Origin: Lotus japonicus
Taxonomy: Eukaryota > Streptophyta > Magnoliopsida > Fabales > Fabaceae
Assembly (NCBI RefSeq): GCF_012489685.1
Contig: NC_080043.1
Span: 63,357,920 to 63,421,919, forward strand
Reading direction: 5' to 3'
Length of the DNA stretch: 64,000 bases
Both the position numbers and the translations under genes were made by a program. The notes beneath the pieces are model-generated. The model was not told the origin of the DNA. It made no database searches and was given only the letters and a program-made list of their open reading frames with translations. Of this stretch, positions 9,572 through 19,871 are shown in pieces. Position 1 is the stretch's first letter. Each line of letters opens with the position of its first letter.

Positions 9572-12437
9572 TTAGATCATTTCCTTCATGTCTATCAGCA
9601 TAGACTCATGAGTATCAAGACGTTGTTCCATGATGTCGAGTCTGGACGAGCTTGACTGAGTAGAACTGGAAGGAGCATTCTGAGCAGCTTGAGGAGTTGG
9701 AATGGAAGCAGAAGCAGCAGGAGTAAACACTACTGGTGCAAGTGCTTGGCATCTAAGAGCTTCAGCCTCAGCTTCAAGTCGTTCTGCCTCTAATCTTGCT
9801 TGTTCAGCTTGAGCTGCCGCTTGACGTGCAGCTTCTTCTGCTTGTTCTTTCTTTCTTTTGGCTTTTCAATAGCTTCAAGTAGCTTCTGTCTCTGTTCTTG
9901 TTCATGAAGAGCCACCCTTCTAGCAAACCTTTGCTTTGCAGCCTCGATCCTCTGACTTCCCTCTGCATTCAAGAGCTGCATCATAGCTGGAACTTGAGCC
10001 ACTAGCCAAGTGCTCAGACTGTTCCACTCTTCAGCCACATATTCAACATTCTCGCTTAGGTCAGTCTGACCTTGCACATTGTGTAGCATCAATGAAGCTT
10101 CATGATGGAAAATATTGATGCACTCAGAGAGAGATGTGGGTCGAAGGTGAGTGTAAGGAATTATAGAGAGGTTGGTGTCAGGAGAGGCTGGGTGATTGCT
10201 GCTGTGAGCTTCAGAGGCACCTTGTGGAGAGCCAATGTTAAACATTTGAGCATTTGGTTCAGAGGTTCCAAGGTGAGGTTCTGAAGTTTCAACCAGAGGA
10301 TTTGGTGATCTAACCGAAGAGTGGTTAGACACAGATTGTACTGGTTCGGGTTTTGGTTGAACTGGCTCTTGTTGGTCAGGGACAGGTTGAGCTTGTTGAG
10401 CCAAGGGGTCTGCCTCATGTAAGGGATTGACCAAGATGGGTTCATCTGGGTCTACTAGACGTTCAGGTCTAGGGCCAGGATATCTCCTAGGGCTTGGACA
10501 AGTGAGATAATATTCTTCTAAGGTAGACACCTTTTCTTTTCTAACCTCCATGAATTTTCTAATGGATTCAGAGTTATTGGAGGGAGAAGAGTCAACAACA
10601 TTAGTTGGGAAGGATACAGGTGTATTGGCTGTGGAAGAGTCTGTATCAGTGGTTCTGGGAGCCAGACGTTCTGATGCTCTTGGGACAGAGTGATCAGAGG
10701 TTCTGGGTCCAGGTTCTGTTTGATTGGGCTCTGGTTGCTCAGGGATGATGGGTTCAGAAGTTAATGGGTTATACGGGATGGTAATGGGAGAGGTTGGTTC
10801 ATCAGGCCTAGAGGGTTGGTTATGGAGCAAATTCCAGAGAGGTGCTTCAGTAGGAGAAGGTTGGAAAAATGAAGACCTTGGGGAGTGTGGTGGAGAGGTG
10901 GTGTGTGCAGCTGGTTGGGACTCAGGAATGGGAGTGAGTGGATTTGAAGATTGTTTGAGCATGGCTGAGATGGGGAGTGCATCAAATAAATTCAAATCAT
11001 TATCAGAAGCAACTGCAGACTTACCTGATTGTGCTGATGATCTTGTCACTCTGGCAGGAGTTTCAATCCTTCTGATCACTGCAGCAGCTGGTTCCACCCG
11101 GGTAGGTTTCACCACTATTCTGACCTGCTTCTTCTTCTTCTTAGGAGAAGGAGGACCATCCTCATTATCACCATCATCACCATCATCTGGCTTGCTGGTT
11201 TCATCATGTTTTCTCTTGGATTGACCAGCCTTCTTCCCTTTGGTCAGAGGGACATCTGATTCCTCAGAAGATTCTTCTAAGATCATCTTCCTCTGAACTT
11301 TCTTCTTGGTAGGAGAAGGAAACTCTGGAGCTGGCGGCAGTCTTCTGAAGAATTCATCGAGATCAATTTCATAGCCTTGAGCTCTTAGGTCTTCAACATA
11401 GCACCTAATGGCTTCAGGATTTTCTGCCTGTGTCCACAGAGGGTAGTCATTCAGAGGCACCATTCTACTTCTGATTTCATAAGATGTGTCTTCATGGGCA
11501 GGAGCAATCTTCTTCTTGACTAGACCCATTTTCTTCAGAGAATTTGCAGTGAAGACATCACTGACAATGGTGGTCAGATCCTCTGTGCATCCAGCATTGA
11601 CCAGATCTTGAATGAGGCCACTCTCAATGAAGAGATCAGACAACAATCTCCCAAAAGGGATATACTTGATTGCTGACTTGATGGAGGCAGTAGTCCTAGA
11701 CTTCCGGATACATTCCTTCAGGTATGAGAATAGGAAGTAGGGAAGGCAGATCTTCTTCTTGTCTTGGATGAAAAACAACATCGCCTTCTGGTTGAAGTTG
11801 ATGTAGTCTGGGGAACTGCCCTTTGGTCTCTAGTTTATGCAGTTGAGCAGAATCTTGTGCCAGATTCTGAGTTTGGATGAAGATCTAGTACCTTGTAATC
11901 GGTCTTGCCCTGTTTGTAAGAGGTGTACAAGGCTTTGTTGATTGTATTCTTGGTGTTGGGTTTCAGCTTCGATTCTGTCAGTTGAAATCGATACCCATGA
12001 GCAGTTGCTGGACCCAGCAGATTTACGAAGGATTTCTCTGTAACGATGATTTTCCTTCCAAGAATGTGAGATACCACCTGAGTATCATCGCAGTCGGCGT
12101 GCTTCCAGAATTCCTTGACCAATTTGTCATACACCGGTCCTCGAAGCCTGTTGAAGTAGTTTTCCCAGCCTTGAACTTGGACATCAGGACGAAGATCATA
12201 CCCATTTGTAGCAATATTGTCGAGGTCGAATCTCCATTCTGCCAGTACTTGAAGTTCCTCAGGAGCATATACGCAGTGAACGGCACAACCCCGTTCTGCA
12301 ATCGGAATGATCTGTTCTTGAGCTTGACCTTGATCTTGATTCGGATTCTCAGGACCCCGTTGACCTGTTGCTAAACCCACTACCATATGAGGGAACTGGG
12401 TTGCATCTGCAGTAGCTCTTCTAGTTTGACTCACCAT
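9572..12437 (-). pseudogene. Third (envelope-position) ORF of element A, frameshifted
   Basis: Homologous to the 952-codon ORF of element E. The start is the ATG at 12437, the start also used in D and E; upstream open frame is leader. The N-terminal third resembles the Sirevirus 'putative plant transposon protein' region. The middle is Lys-rich then very Pro/Ser/Thr-rich, and the end is a long Glu/Ala/Arg helix. A one-base deletion near 11874, a TAG at 11830-11832 and another one-base deletion near 9866 split it into three open pieces (12437-11835, 11781-9790, then to a TAA at 9572). The extreme C-terminus also differs from E. Confidence 0.85.
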
Positions 12438-12878
12438 TTTTGGAGCGGTTGAAGGTTTAGGTAGAAGATGAAGGTTGAAAGATGAAGAGAGAGCGAGAGA
12501 GAAATCGAGGGTAAGCGGTTTTGAAATTGCAGAAGAGAGAGAGTAAAAACCGAAAGTGAAGGAGATCGTGTGTGTATAGTGGGTTTTGACAAATAACCGT
12601 TGTTGATTCAAAAAGCAATTTAAAATCAACGGTTGAAAATTAAAGATAGATAGTAACAGTAAATACACATATCACACACAGGAGAGAAGCACATCTACAC
12701 GCATCATGACAGACTATCACACGGGCACAAGGAACTATGCATCAGAAAAACTGACACACGTGTTGCTGTCTCAGCTTCAGAGTCAGTACCAATGGGTACG
12801 CACACTCTGATTGAGTTACCTTCTGGACTAGACATCTTCTGATCAAATAGTATCATAGTCAGAGGTTCTGATCCATCT
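12438..12878 (-). other. pol to third-ORF spacer of element A
   Basis: No gene. On the sense strand the last 130 bases before the ATG are CT-rich, like a plant 5' leader. An imperfect inverted repeat (arms 12595-12608 and 12624-12634, containing AACCGTTG/CAACGGTT) is conserved in D and E. Confidence 0.65.
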
Positions 12879-13745
12879 TCACTCTGGACAAAAGTCCATG
12901 TTCAGATTTTTCAGAATAAAATTAAATCTATCCTCTGCTAAGGGCTTTGTAAAGATATCTGCCCATTGATGGTCAGTATCAACAAACTTCAGAAGAAGTA
13001 CGCCCTTCTGTACATAATCTCTAATAAAGTGATACTTTACCTCAATATGCTTTGCCCTTGAATGTAGGATAGGGTTCTTACTCAATGAGATTGCAGCAGT
13101 GTTATCACAATAGATTGGGATATTGCTCTCAAGGATCTGATAATCCTCCAGCTGATGTTTCATCCAGAGAATCTGAGTGCTGCATATTGCTGCTGAGATA
13201 TATTCTGCCTCTGCAGTGGATAGTGCAATGGTTGATTGCCTCGTGCTTGCCCATGAGACTAGATTGCTTCCTAGAAATTGACAATTTCTAGAAGTACTTT
13301 TTCTCTCTGTTCTATCTCCAGCATAATCAGCATCACAATAACCTGAAAGCTTATACTCTGATGTTTTCTTATACATCAAGCCAAGGTTAGTGGTGCCTTT
13401 CAGATACCTTAGGATCCTCTTAACAGCAGTTAAGTGGGTTTCCCTTGGATCTGATTGGAAACGAGCACATAAATGAACACTAAATAATATATCTGGCCTA
13501 GATGCAGTCAAGTATAGAAGAGAACCTATCATGCCACGATAGAGCTTCTGACATACTTTGCCACTTTCATCTTCTTTCTCAAGAATGCATGTTGGATGCA
13601 TTGGAGTCTTGGCCACTATTGATTCCAGCATATTGAACTTCTTCAGAAGTTCTTTAGTGTACTTGCTCTGATGGATATATGTTCCTTCTGGTGTTTGATC
13701 AACTTGTATTCCCAGAAAGTACTTTAGTTCTCCCATCATACTCAT
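12879..13745 (-). pseudogene. pol fragment of element A: end of RT and complete RNase H (last tandem unit)
   Basis: Open from the [12 protein letters not shown] region just after the RT active site, through the RT thumb/connection, to copia RNase H ([14 protein letters not shown], then STAEAEY and CDNTAAI) and the natural end at FCPE. This is the only copy with the RNase H C-terminal half. It follows a TAG codon replacing Gln that all four tandem units share. It has SWASTRQ where other units read SWASKRQ. Confidence 0.9.
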
Positions 13746-13757
13746 ATCAAATTCAGC

Positions 13758-15041
13758 CTACATCATCTTTGAAAATTCTTTGCATAGAGATTGGTTAGCA
13801 GAACCGAATATAATATCATCAACATAGATTTGCACAATTAAGATATCATCTTTATAAGTTTTGCAAAAGAGAGTTGTATCTACTTTACCCCTTACAAACT
13901 CATTTTCCAGAAGGAATGAGCTGAGTCTCTCATACCATGCTCTGGGAGCTTGCTTCAGACCGTAGAGTGATTTCTTCAATTTGAACACATGGTCTGGTTT
14001 CTTCTCATCTTCAAAACCTGGGGGTTGATGAACATAAACTTCCTCTGAAATGTAACCATTTAGGAAGGCACTTTTCACATCCATCTGATGAAGAACTATG
14101 TTGTGATTTACTGAGAAGGAGATCAACAGTCTGATTGCTTCTAGTCTTGCTACTGGAGCAAATGTTTCAGTGTAGTCAATTCCTTCCTGTTGATTGTAGC
14201 CTTGAGCAACTAGCCTTGCCTTGTTTCTGACTACATCTCCTTTCTCATTTAGCTTGTTTCTGAACACCCATTTTGTTCCAATTACATGGACACTCTCAGG
14301 CTTCTTCACTAAGCTCCAAACATCGTTCTTGGAGAATTGATTCAATTCTTCTTTCATGGCCAGAATCCAATCCTTGTCCTGAAGAGCTTCATCTATGGAC
14401 TTGGGTTCAATTAAGGACACCAATCCTTTCAGACTGAGCAAGGTCTCTTCAGAGGGTCTGAAGGCTGATCTGGTTCTGACTGGTTCGTCCTTGTTTCCCA
14501 GAATCAATTCCTTGGATAGTGCAATGGTTGATTGCCTCTTGCTTGCCCATGAGACTAGATTGCTTCCTAGAAATTGACAATTTCTAGAAGTACTTTTTCT
14601 CTCTGTTCTATCTCCAGCATAATCAGCATCACAATAACCTGAAAGCTTATACTCTGATGTTTTCTTATACATCAAGCCAAGGTTAGTGGTGCCTTTCAGA
14701 TACCTTAGGATCCTCTTAACAGCAGTTAAGTGGGTTTCCCTTGGATCTGATTGGAAACGAGCACATAAATGAACACTAAATAATATATCTGGCCTAGATG
14801 CAGTCAAGTATAGAAGAGAACCTATCATGCCACGATAGAGCTTCTGACATACTTTGCCACTTTCATCTTCTTTCTCAAGAATGCATGTTGGATGCATTGG
14901 AGTCTTGGCCACTATTGATTCCAGCATATTGAACTTCTTCAGAAGTTCTTTAGTGTACTTGCTCTGATGGATATATGTTCCTTCTGGTGTTTGATCAACT
15001 TGTATTCCCAGAAAGTACTTTAGTTCTCCCATCATACTCAT
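13758..15041 (-). pseudogene. pol tandem unit of element A (RNase H start fused to RT), third junction
   Basis: A 427-codon open piece: RT end and RNase H N-terminal half, then the unit junction and a new RT domain including YVDD, ending at the shared TAG 13758-13760. Its translation is identical to the pieces at 15054 and 16350. It has no separate start and would not be expected to make a functional enzyme. Confidence 0.9.
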
Positions 15042-15053
15042 ATCAAATTCAGC

Positions 15054-16337
15054 CTACATCATCTTTGAAAATTCTTTGCATAGAGATTGGTTAGCAGAAC
15101 CGAATATAATATCATCAACATAGATTTGCACAATTAAGATATCATCTTTATAAGTTTTGCAAAAGAGAGTTGTATCTACTTTACCCCTTACAAACTCATT
15201 TTCCAGAAGGAATGAGCTGAGTCTCTCATACCATGCTCTGGGAGCTTGCTTCAGACCGTAGAGTGATTTCTTCAATTTGAACACATGGTCTGGTTTCTTC
15301 TCATCTTCAAAACCTGGGGGTTGATGAACATAAACTTCCTCTGAAATGTAACCATTTAGGAAGGCACTTTTCACATCCATCTGATGAAGAACTATGTTGT
15401 GATTTACTGAGAAGGAGATCAACAGTCTGATTGCTTCTAGTCTTGCTACTGGAGCAAATGTTTCAGTGTAGTCAATTCCTTCCTGTTGATTGTAGCCTTG
15501 AGCAACTAGCCTTGCCTTGTTTCTGACTACATCTCCTTTCTCATTTAGCTTGTTTCTGAACACCCATTTTGTTCCAATTACATGGACACTCTCAGGCTTC
15601 TTCACTAAGCTCCAAACATCGTTCTTGGAGAATTGATTCAATTCTTCTTTCATGGCCAGAATCCAATCCTTGTCCTGAAGAGCTTCATCTATGGACTTGG
15701 GTTCAATTAAGGACACCAATCCTTTCAGACTGAGCAAGGTCTCTTCAGAGGGTCTGAAGGCTGATCTGGTTCTGACTGGTTCGTCCTTGTTTCCCAGAAT
15801 CAATTCCTTGGATAGTGCAATGGTTGATTGCCTCTTGCTTGCCCATGAGACTAGATTGCTTCCTAGAAATTGACAATTTCTAGAAGTACTTTTTCTCTCT
15901 GTTCTATCTCCAGCATAATCAGCATCACAATAACCTGAAAGCTTATACTCTGATGTTTTCTTATACATCAAGCCAAGGTTAGTGGTGCCTTTCAGATACC
16001 TTAGGATCCTCTTAACAGCAGTTAAGTGGGTTTCCCTTGGATCTGATTGGAAACGAGCACATAAATGAACACTAAATAATATATCTGGCCTAGATGCAGT
16101 CAAGTATAGAAGAGAACCTATCATGCCACGATAGAGCTTCTGACATACTTTGCCACTTTCATCTTCTTTCTCAAGAATGCATGTTGGATGCATTGGAGTC
16201 TTGGCCACTATTGATTCCAGCATATTGAACTTCTTCAGAAGTTCTTTAGTGTACTTGCTCTGATGGATATATGTTCCTTCTGGTGTTTGATCAACTTGTA
16301 TTCCCAGAAAGTACTTTAGTTCTCCCATCATACTCAT
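15054..16337 (-). pseudogene. pol tandem unit of element A, second junction
   Basis: Identical in translation and arrangement to the adjacent piece and offset by exactly 1296 bp. It ends at the TAG 15054-15056 (Gln codon in intact relatives). Confidence 0.9.
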
Positions 16338-16349
16338 ATCAAATTCAGC

Positions 16350-17633
16350 CTACATCATCTTTGAAAATTCTTTGCATAGAGATTGGTTAGCAGAACCGAA
16401 TATAATATCATCAACATAGATTTGCACAATTAAGATATCATCTTTATAAGTTTTGCAAAAGAGAGTTGTATCTACTTTACCCCTTACAAACTCATTTTCC
16501 AGAAGGAATGAGCTGAGTCTCTCATACCATGCTCTGGGAGCTTGCTTCAGACCGTAGAGTGATTTCTTCAATTTGAACACATGGTCTGGTTTCTTCTCAT
16601 CTTCAAAACCTGGGGGTTGATGAACATAAACTTCCTCTGAAATGTAACCATTTAGGAAGGCACTTTTCACATCCATCTGATGAAGAACTATGTTGTGATT
16701 TACTGAGAAGGAGATCAACAGTCTGATTGCTTCTAGTCTTGCTACTGGAGCAAATGTTTCAGTGTAGTCAATTCCTTCCTGTTGATTGTAGCCTTGAGCA
16801 ACTAGCCTTGCCTTGTTTCTGACTACATCTCCTTTCTCATTTAGCTTGTTTCTGAACACCCATTTTGTTCCAATTACATGGACACTCTCAGGCTTCTTCA
16901 CTAAGCTCCAAACATCGTTCTTGGAGAATTGATTCAATTCTTCTTTCATGGCCAGAATCCAATCCTTGTCCTGAAGAGCTTCATCTATGGACTTGGGTTC
17001 AATTAAGGACACCAATCCTTTCAGACTGAGCAAGGTCTCTTCAGAGGGTCTGAAGGCTGATCTGGTTCTGACTGGTTCGTCCTTGTTTCCCAGAATCAAT
17101 TCCTTGGATAGTGCAATGGTTGATTGCCTCTTGCTTGCCCATGAGACTAGATTGCTTCCTAGAAATTGACAATTTCTAGAAGTACTTTTTCTCTCTGTTC
17201 TATCTCCAGCATAATCAGCATCACAATAACCTGAAAGCTTATACTCTGATGTTTTCTTATACATCAAGCCAAGGTTAGTGGTGCCTTTCAGATACCTTAG
17301 GATCCTCTTAACAGCAGTTAAGTGGGTTTCCCTTGGATCTGATTGGAAACGAGCACATAAATGAACACTAAATAATATATCTGGCCTAGATGCAGTCAAG
17401 TATAGAAGAGAACCTATCATGCCACGATAGAGCTTCTGACATACTTTGCCACTTTCATCTTCTTTCTCAAGAATGCATGTTGGATGCATTGGAGTCTTGG
17501 CCACTATTGATTCCAGCATATTGAACTTCTTCAGAAGTTCTTTAGTGTACTTGCTCTGATGGATATATGTTCCTTCTGGTGTTTGATCAACTTGTATTCC
17601 CAGAAAGTACTTTAGTTCTCCCATCATACTCAT
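16350..17633 (-). pseudogene. pol tandem unit of element A, first junction
   Basis: The first of the three chimeric 427-codon pieces in transcription order. It carries the RNase H N-terminal half joined to a second RT domain and ends at the TAG 16350-16352. Confidence 0.9.
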
Positions 17634-17645
17634 ATCAAATTCAGC

Positions 17646-18707
17646 CTACATCATCTTTGAAAATTCTTTGCATAGAGATTGTTTAGCAGAACCGAATATA
17701 ATATCATCAACATAGATTTGCACAATTAAGATATCATCTTTATAAGTTTTGCAAAAGAGAGTTGTATCTACTTTACCCCTTACAAACTCATTTTCCAGAA
17801 GGAATGAGCTGAGTCTCTCATACCATGCTCTGGGAGCTTGCTTCAGACCGTAGAGTGATTTCTTCAATTTGAACACATGGTCTGGTTTCTTCTCATCTTC
17901 AAAACCTGGGGGTTGATGAACATAAACTTCCTCTGAAATGTAACCATTTAGGAAGGCACTTTTCACATCCATCTGATGAAGAACTATGTTGTGATTTACT
18001 GAGAAGGAGATCAACAGTCTGATTGCTTCTAGTCTTGCTACTGGAGCAAATGTTTCAGTGTAGTCAATTCCTTCCTGTTGATTGTAGCCTTGAGCAACTA
18101 GCCTTGCCTTGTTTCTGACTACATCTCCTTTCTCATTTAGCTTGTTTCTGAACACCCATTTTGTTCCAATTACATGGACACTCTCAGGCTTCTTCACTAA
18201 GCTCCAAACATCGTTCTTGGAGAATTGATTCAATTCTTCTTTCATGGCCAGAATCCAATCCTTGTCCTGAAGAGCTTCATCTATGGACTTGGGTTCAATT
18301 AAGGACACCAATCCTTTCAGACTGAGCAAGGTCTCTTCAGAGGGTCTGAAGGCTGATCTGGTTCTGACTGGTTCGTCCTTGTTTCCCAGAATCAATTCCT
18401 TAGGATGAGCTGCAGTGATTCTGCTCTTCTTCAGAGTTTGTGAATCAGAGGGACCAGCTTCTTCTTCTGGTTCATCTTCCTCTGGCTCAGCTTCCTCTGG
18501 AGCTTTGCCTTTGTCAGAAACATTTATGCTCATATCTGCAAACTTCTCAACTAGCTTTGACTGGTCAGAGTCAAGCTTATCGTCAAATCTAACATGAATA
18601 GATTCTTCAATAGTCTTAGCATCAGTATTATAAAATCTAAAACCTTTAGATCTCTCAGAATAACCAAGTAATAGACATTTAGAAGATTTAGCATCAAATT
18701 TATGCAT
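17646..18707 (-). pseudogene. pol of element A: integrase C-terminus and first RT domain
   Basis: Continues pol after an in-frame TGA at the integrase-RT boundary, where relatives read Arg. It includes the linker with [13 protein letters not shown] and the RT domain through [12 protein letters not shown], and stops at the TAG 17646-17648, a CAG-to-TAG change relative to D and E. Only this unit reads SAKQ. Confidence 0.9.
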
Positions 18708-19871
18708 TCAATCCTTAGTATTAAGAACATAACAAACACAACCAAAAGGATGAAAGTAAGAAATGTTGGGTTTTATGTTCTTCCACAATTCATAGGGAGT
18801 CTTATTCAGAATTGGTCTCACAGAGATTCTGTTCTGAATGTAACATGCTGTATTTACTGCCTCTGCCCAAAAGTGCTTAGCCATGCCAGTTTCTTGGAGC
18901 ATGGTTCTAGCCATCTCCTGAAGAGTTCTGTTCTTCCTCTCAACAACACCATTTTGTTGAGGAGTTCTGGGACAAGAGAAATCATGTGCAATTCCATAGG
19001 AATCAAACAGACTCTCAAACTTGTCATTCTCAAACTCTCCACCATGGTCACTTCTGACACGCACAATCCTACAAGCCTTCTCGTTTTGCACTTGGGCAAT
19101 GAAGGTAGAGAACACAACATGAGACTCATCCTTGCGGGTTAGAAACTTTACCCATGTCCAGCGGCTATAGTCATCAACGATAACCATCCCATATCTCTTG
19201 CCACCTATAGACTCAGTTTTCACTGGTCCAAAAAGGTCGATATGCAGAAGTTCCAACGGCCTTGAGGTTGAGACAACATTCTTTGCCTTGAAAGGGACTT
19301 TTGTGAATTTGCCTTTCTGACATGCTTCACAAAGAGCGTCTGAAGAGAACTTCAGATTGGGTAAGCCCCTGACAAGGTTTAGCTTGCTAAGCTGAGAAAT
19401 CTTTCTCATACTTGCATGCCCTAACCGTCTATACCATACCCACTGCTCTTCATTAACAAACAGAAGGCACTTCACATTCTGAGCCTCCAACTCAGATAAT
19501 TTGATCTTATAAATGTTGTTCTTCCTCTTGCTGTTAAACAGAACAGAGCCATCGATCTGACTTACAGCCCGGCAGGACTTTTGATTGAATATAACATCAT
19601 AACCCTTGTCAGCTAATTGACTTATAGACAATAAGTTATGTGTTAAGCCGTCTACCAATAAAACATTATCAATGCATGGACTACTATCTACACAAATAGT
19701 ACCAGTACCAACAATTTTACCCTTTTCATTTCCTCCAAAGCCAACTTCGCCTCCAGGCTTAAGTTTTAGCTCTTGGAACATACGCCTTTCTCCCATCATG
19801 TGACGCGAGCATCCACTGTTCAGATACCATGATTGGTGTTTCAGTGGAGCTATCAAGGATATCTGCAACAT
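18708..19871 (-). pseudogene. pol of element A: protease and integrase, active sites altered
   Basis: The ATG at 19871 overlaps gag by 113 nt in the +1 frame. The protease motif reads NSGC where E and D read DSGC, so the catalytic Asp is lost (G-to-A on the sense strand). In the integrase zinc-binding region the first His is Tyr (WYRRLGH). The integrase core keeps the Asp-35-Glu spacing. It ends at TGA 18708-18710. Each lesion alone should disable the polyprotein; copies D and E keep the normal residues. Confidence 0.92.

Larger units (their letters stand above)
13218..18401 (-). repeat. Fourfold tandem array of a 1296-bp RT/RNase H segment in element A pol
   Basis: Four head-to-tail units of exactly 1296 bp: 13218-14513, 14514-15809, 15810-17105 and 17106-18401. 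Each runs from the KELILGNK region before RT through YVDD to the STIALS motif inside RNase H. The unit length is 432 codons, so the junctions stay in frame. The three internal translations are identical. I saw only one change in the first unit (SAKQ for SANQ) and one in the last. The junction (CCTTGGATAG on plus) has at most a base or two of microhomology. The identity is greater than that between the two LTRs, so the array is younger than the insertion, or is an assembly error. Confidence 0.93.

Noticed and set aside
10724..11224. Plus-strand ORF of 166 codons opposite the A third ORF.
   Set aside because: Shadow of a low-complexity Pro/Ser/Lys-rich coding region; it is not kept at that length in D or E.
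14395..14577. Three identical 60-codon plus-strand ORFs spaced 1296 bp apart.
   Set aside because: They are antisense shadows across the tandem unit junctions in A pol.
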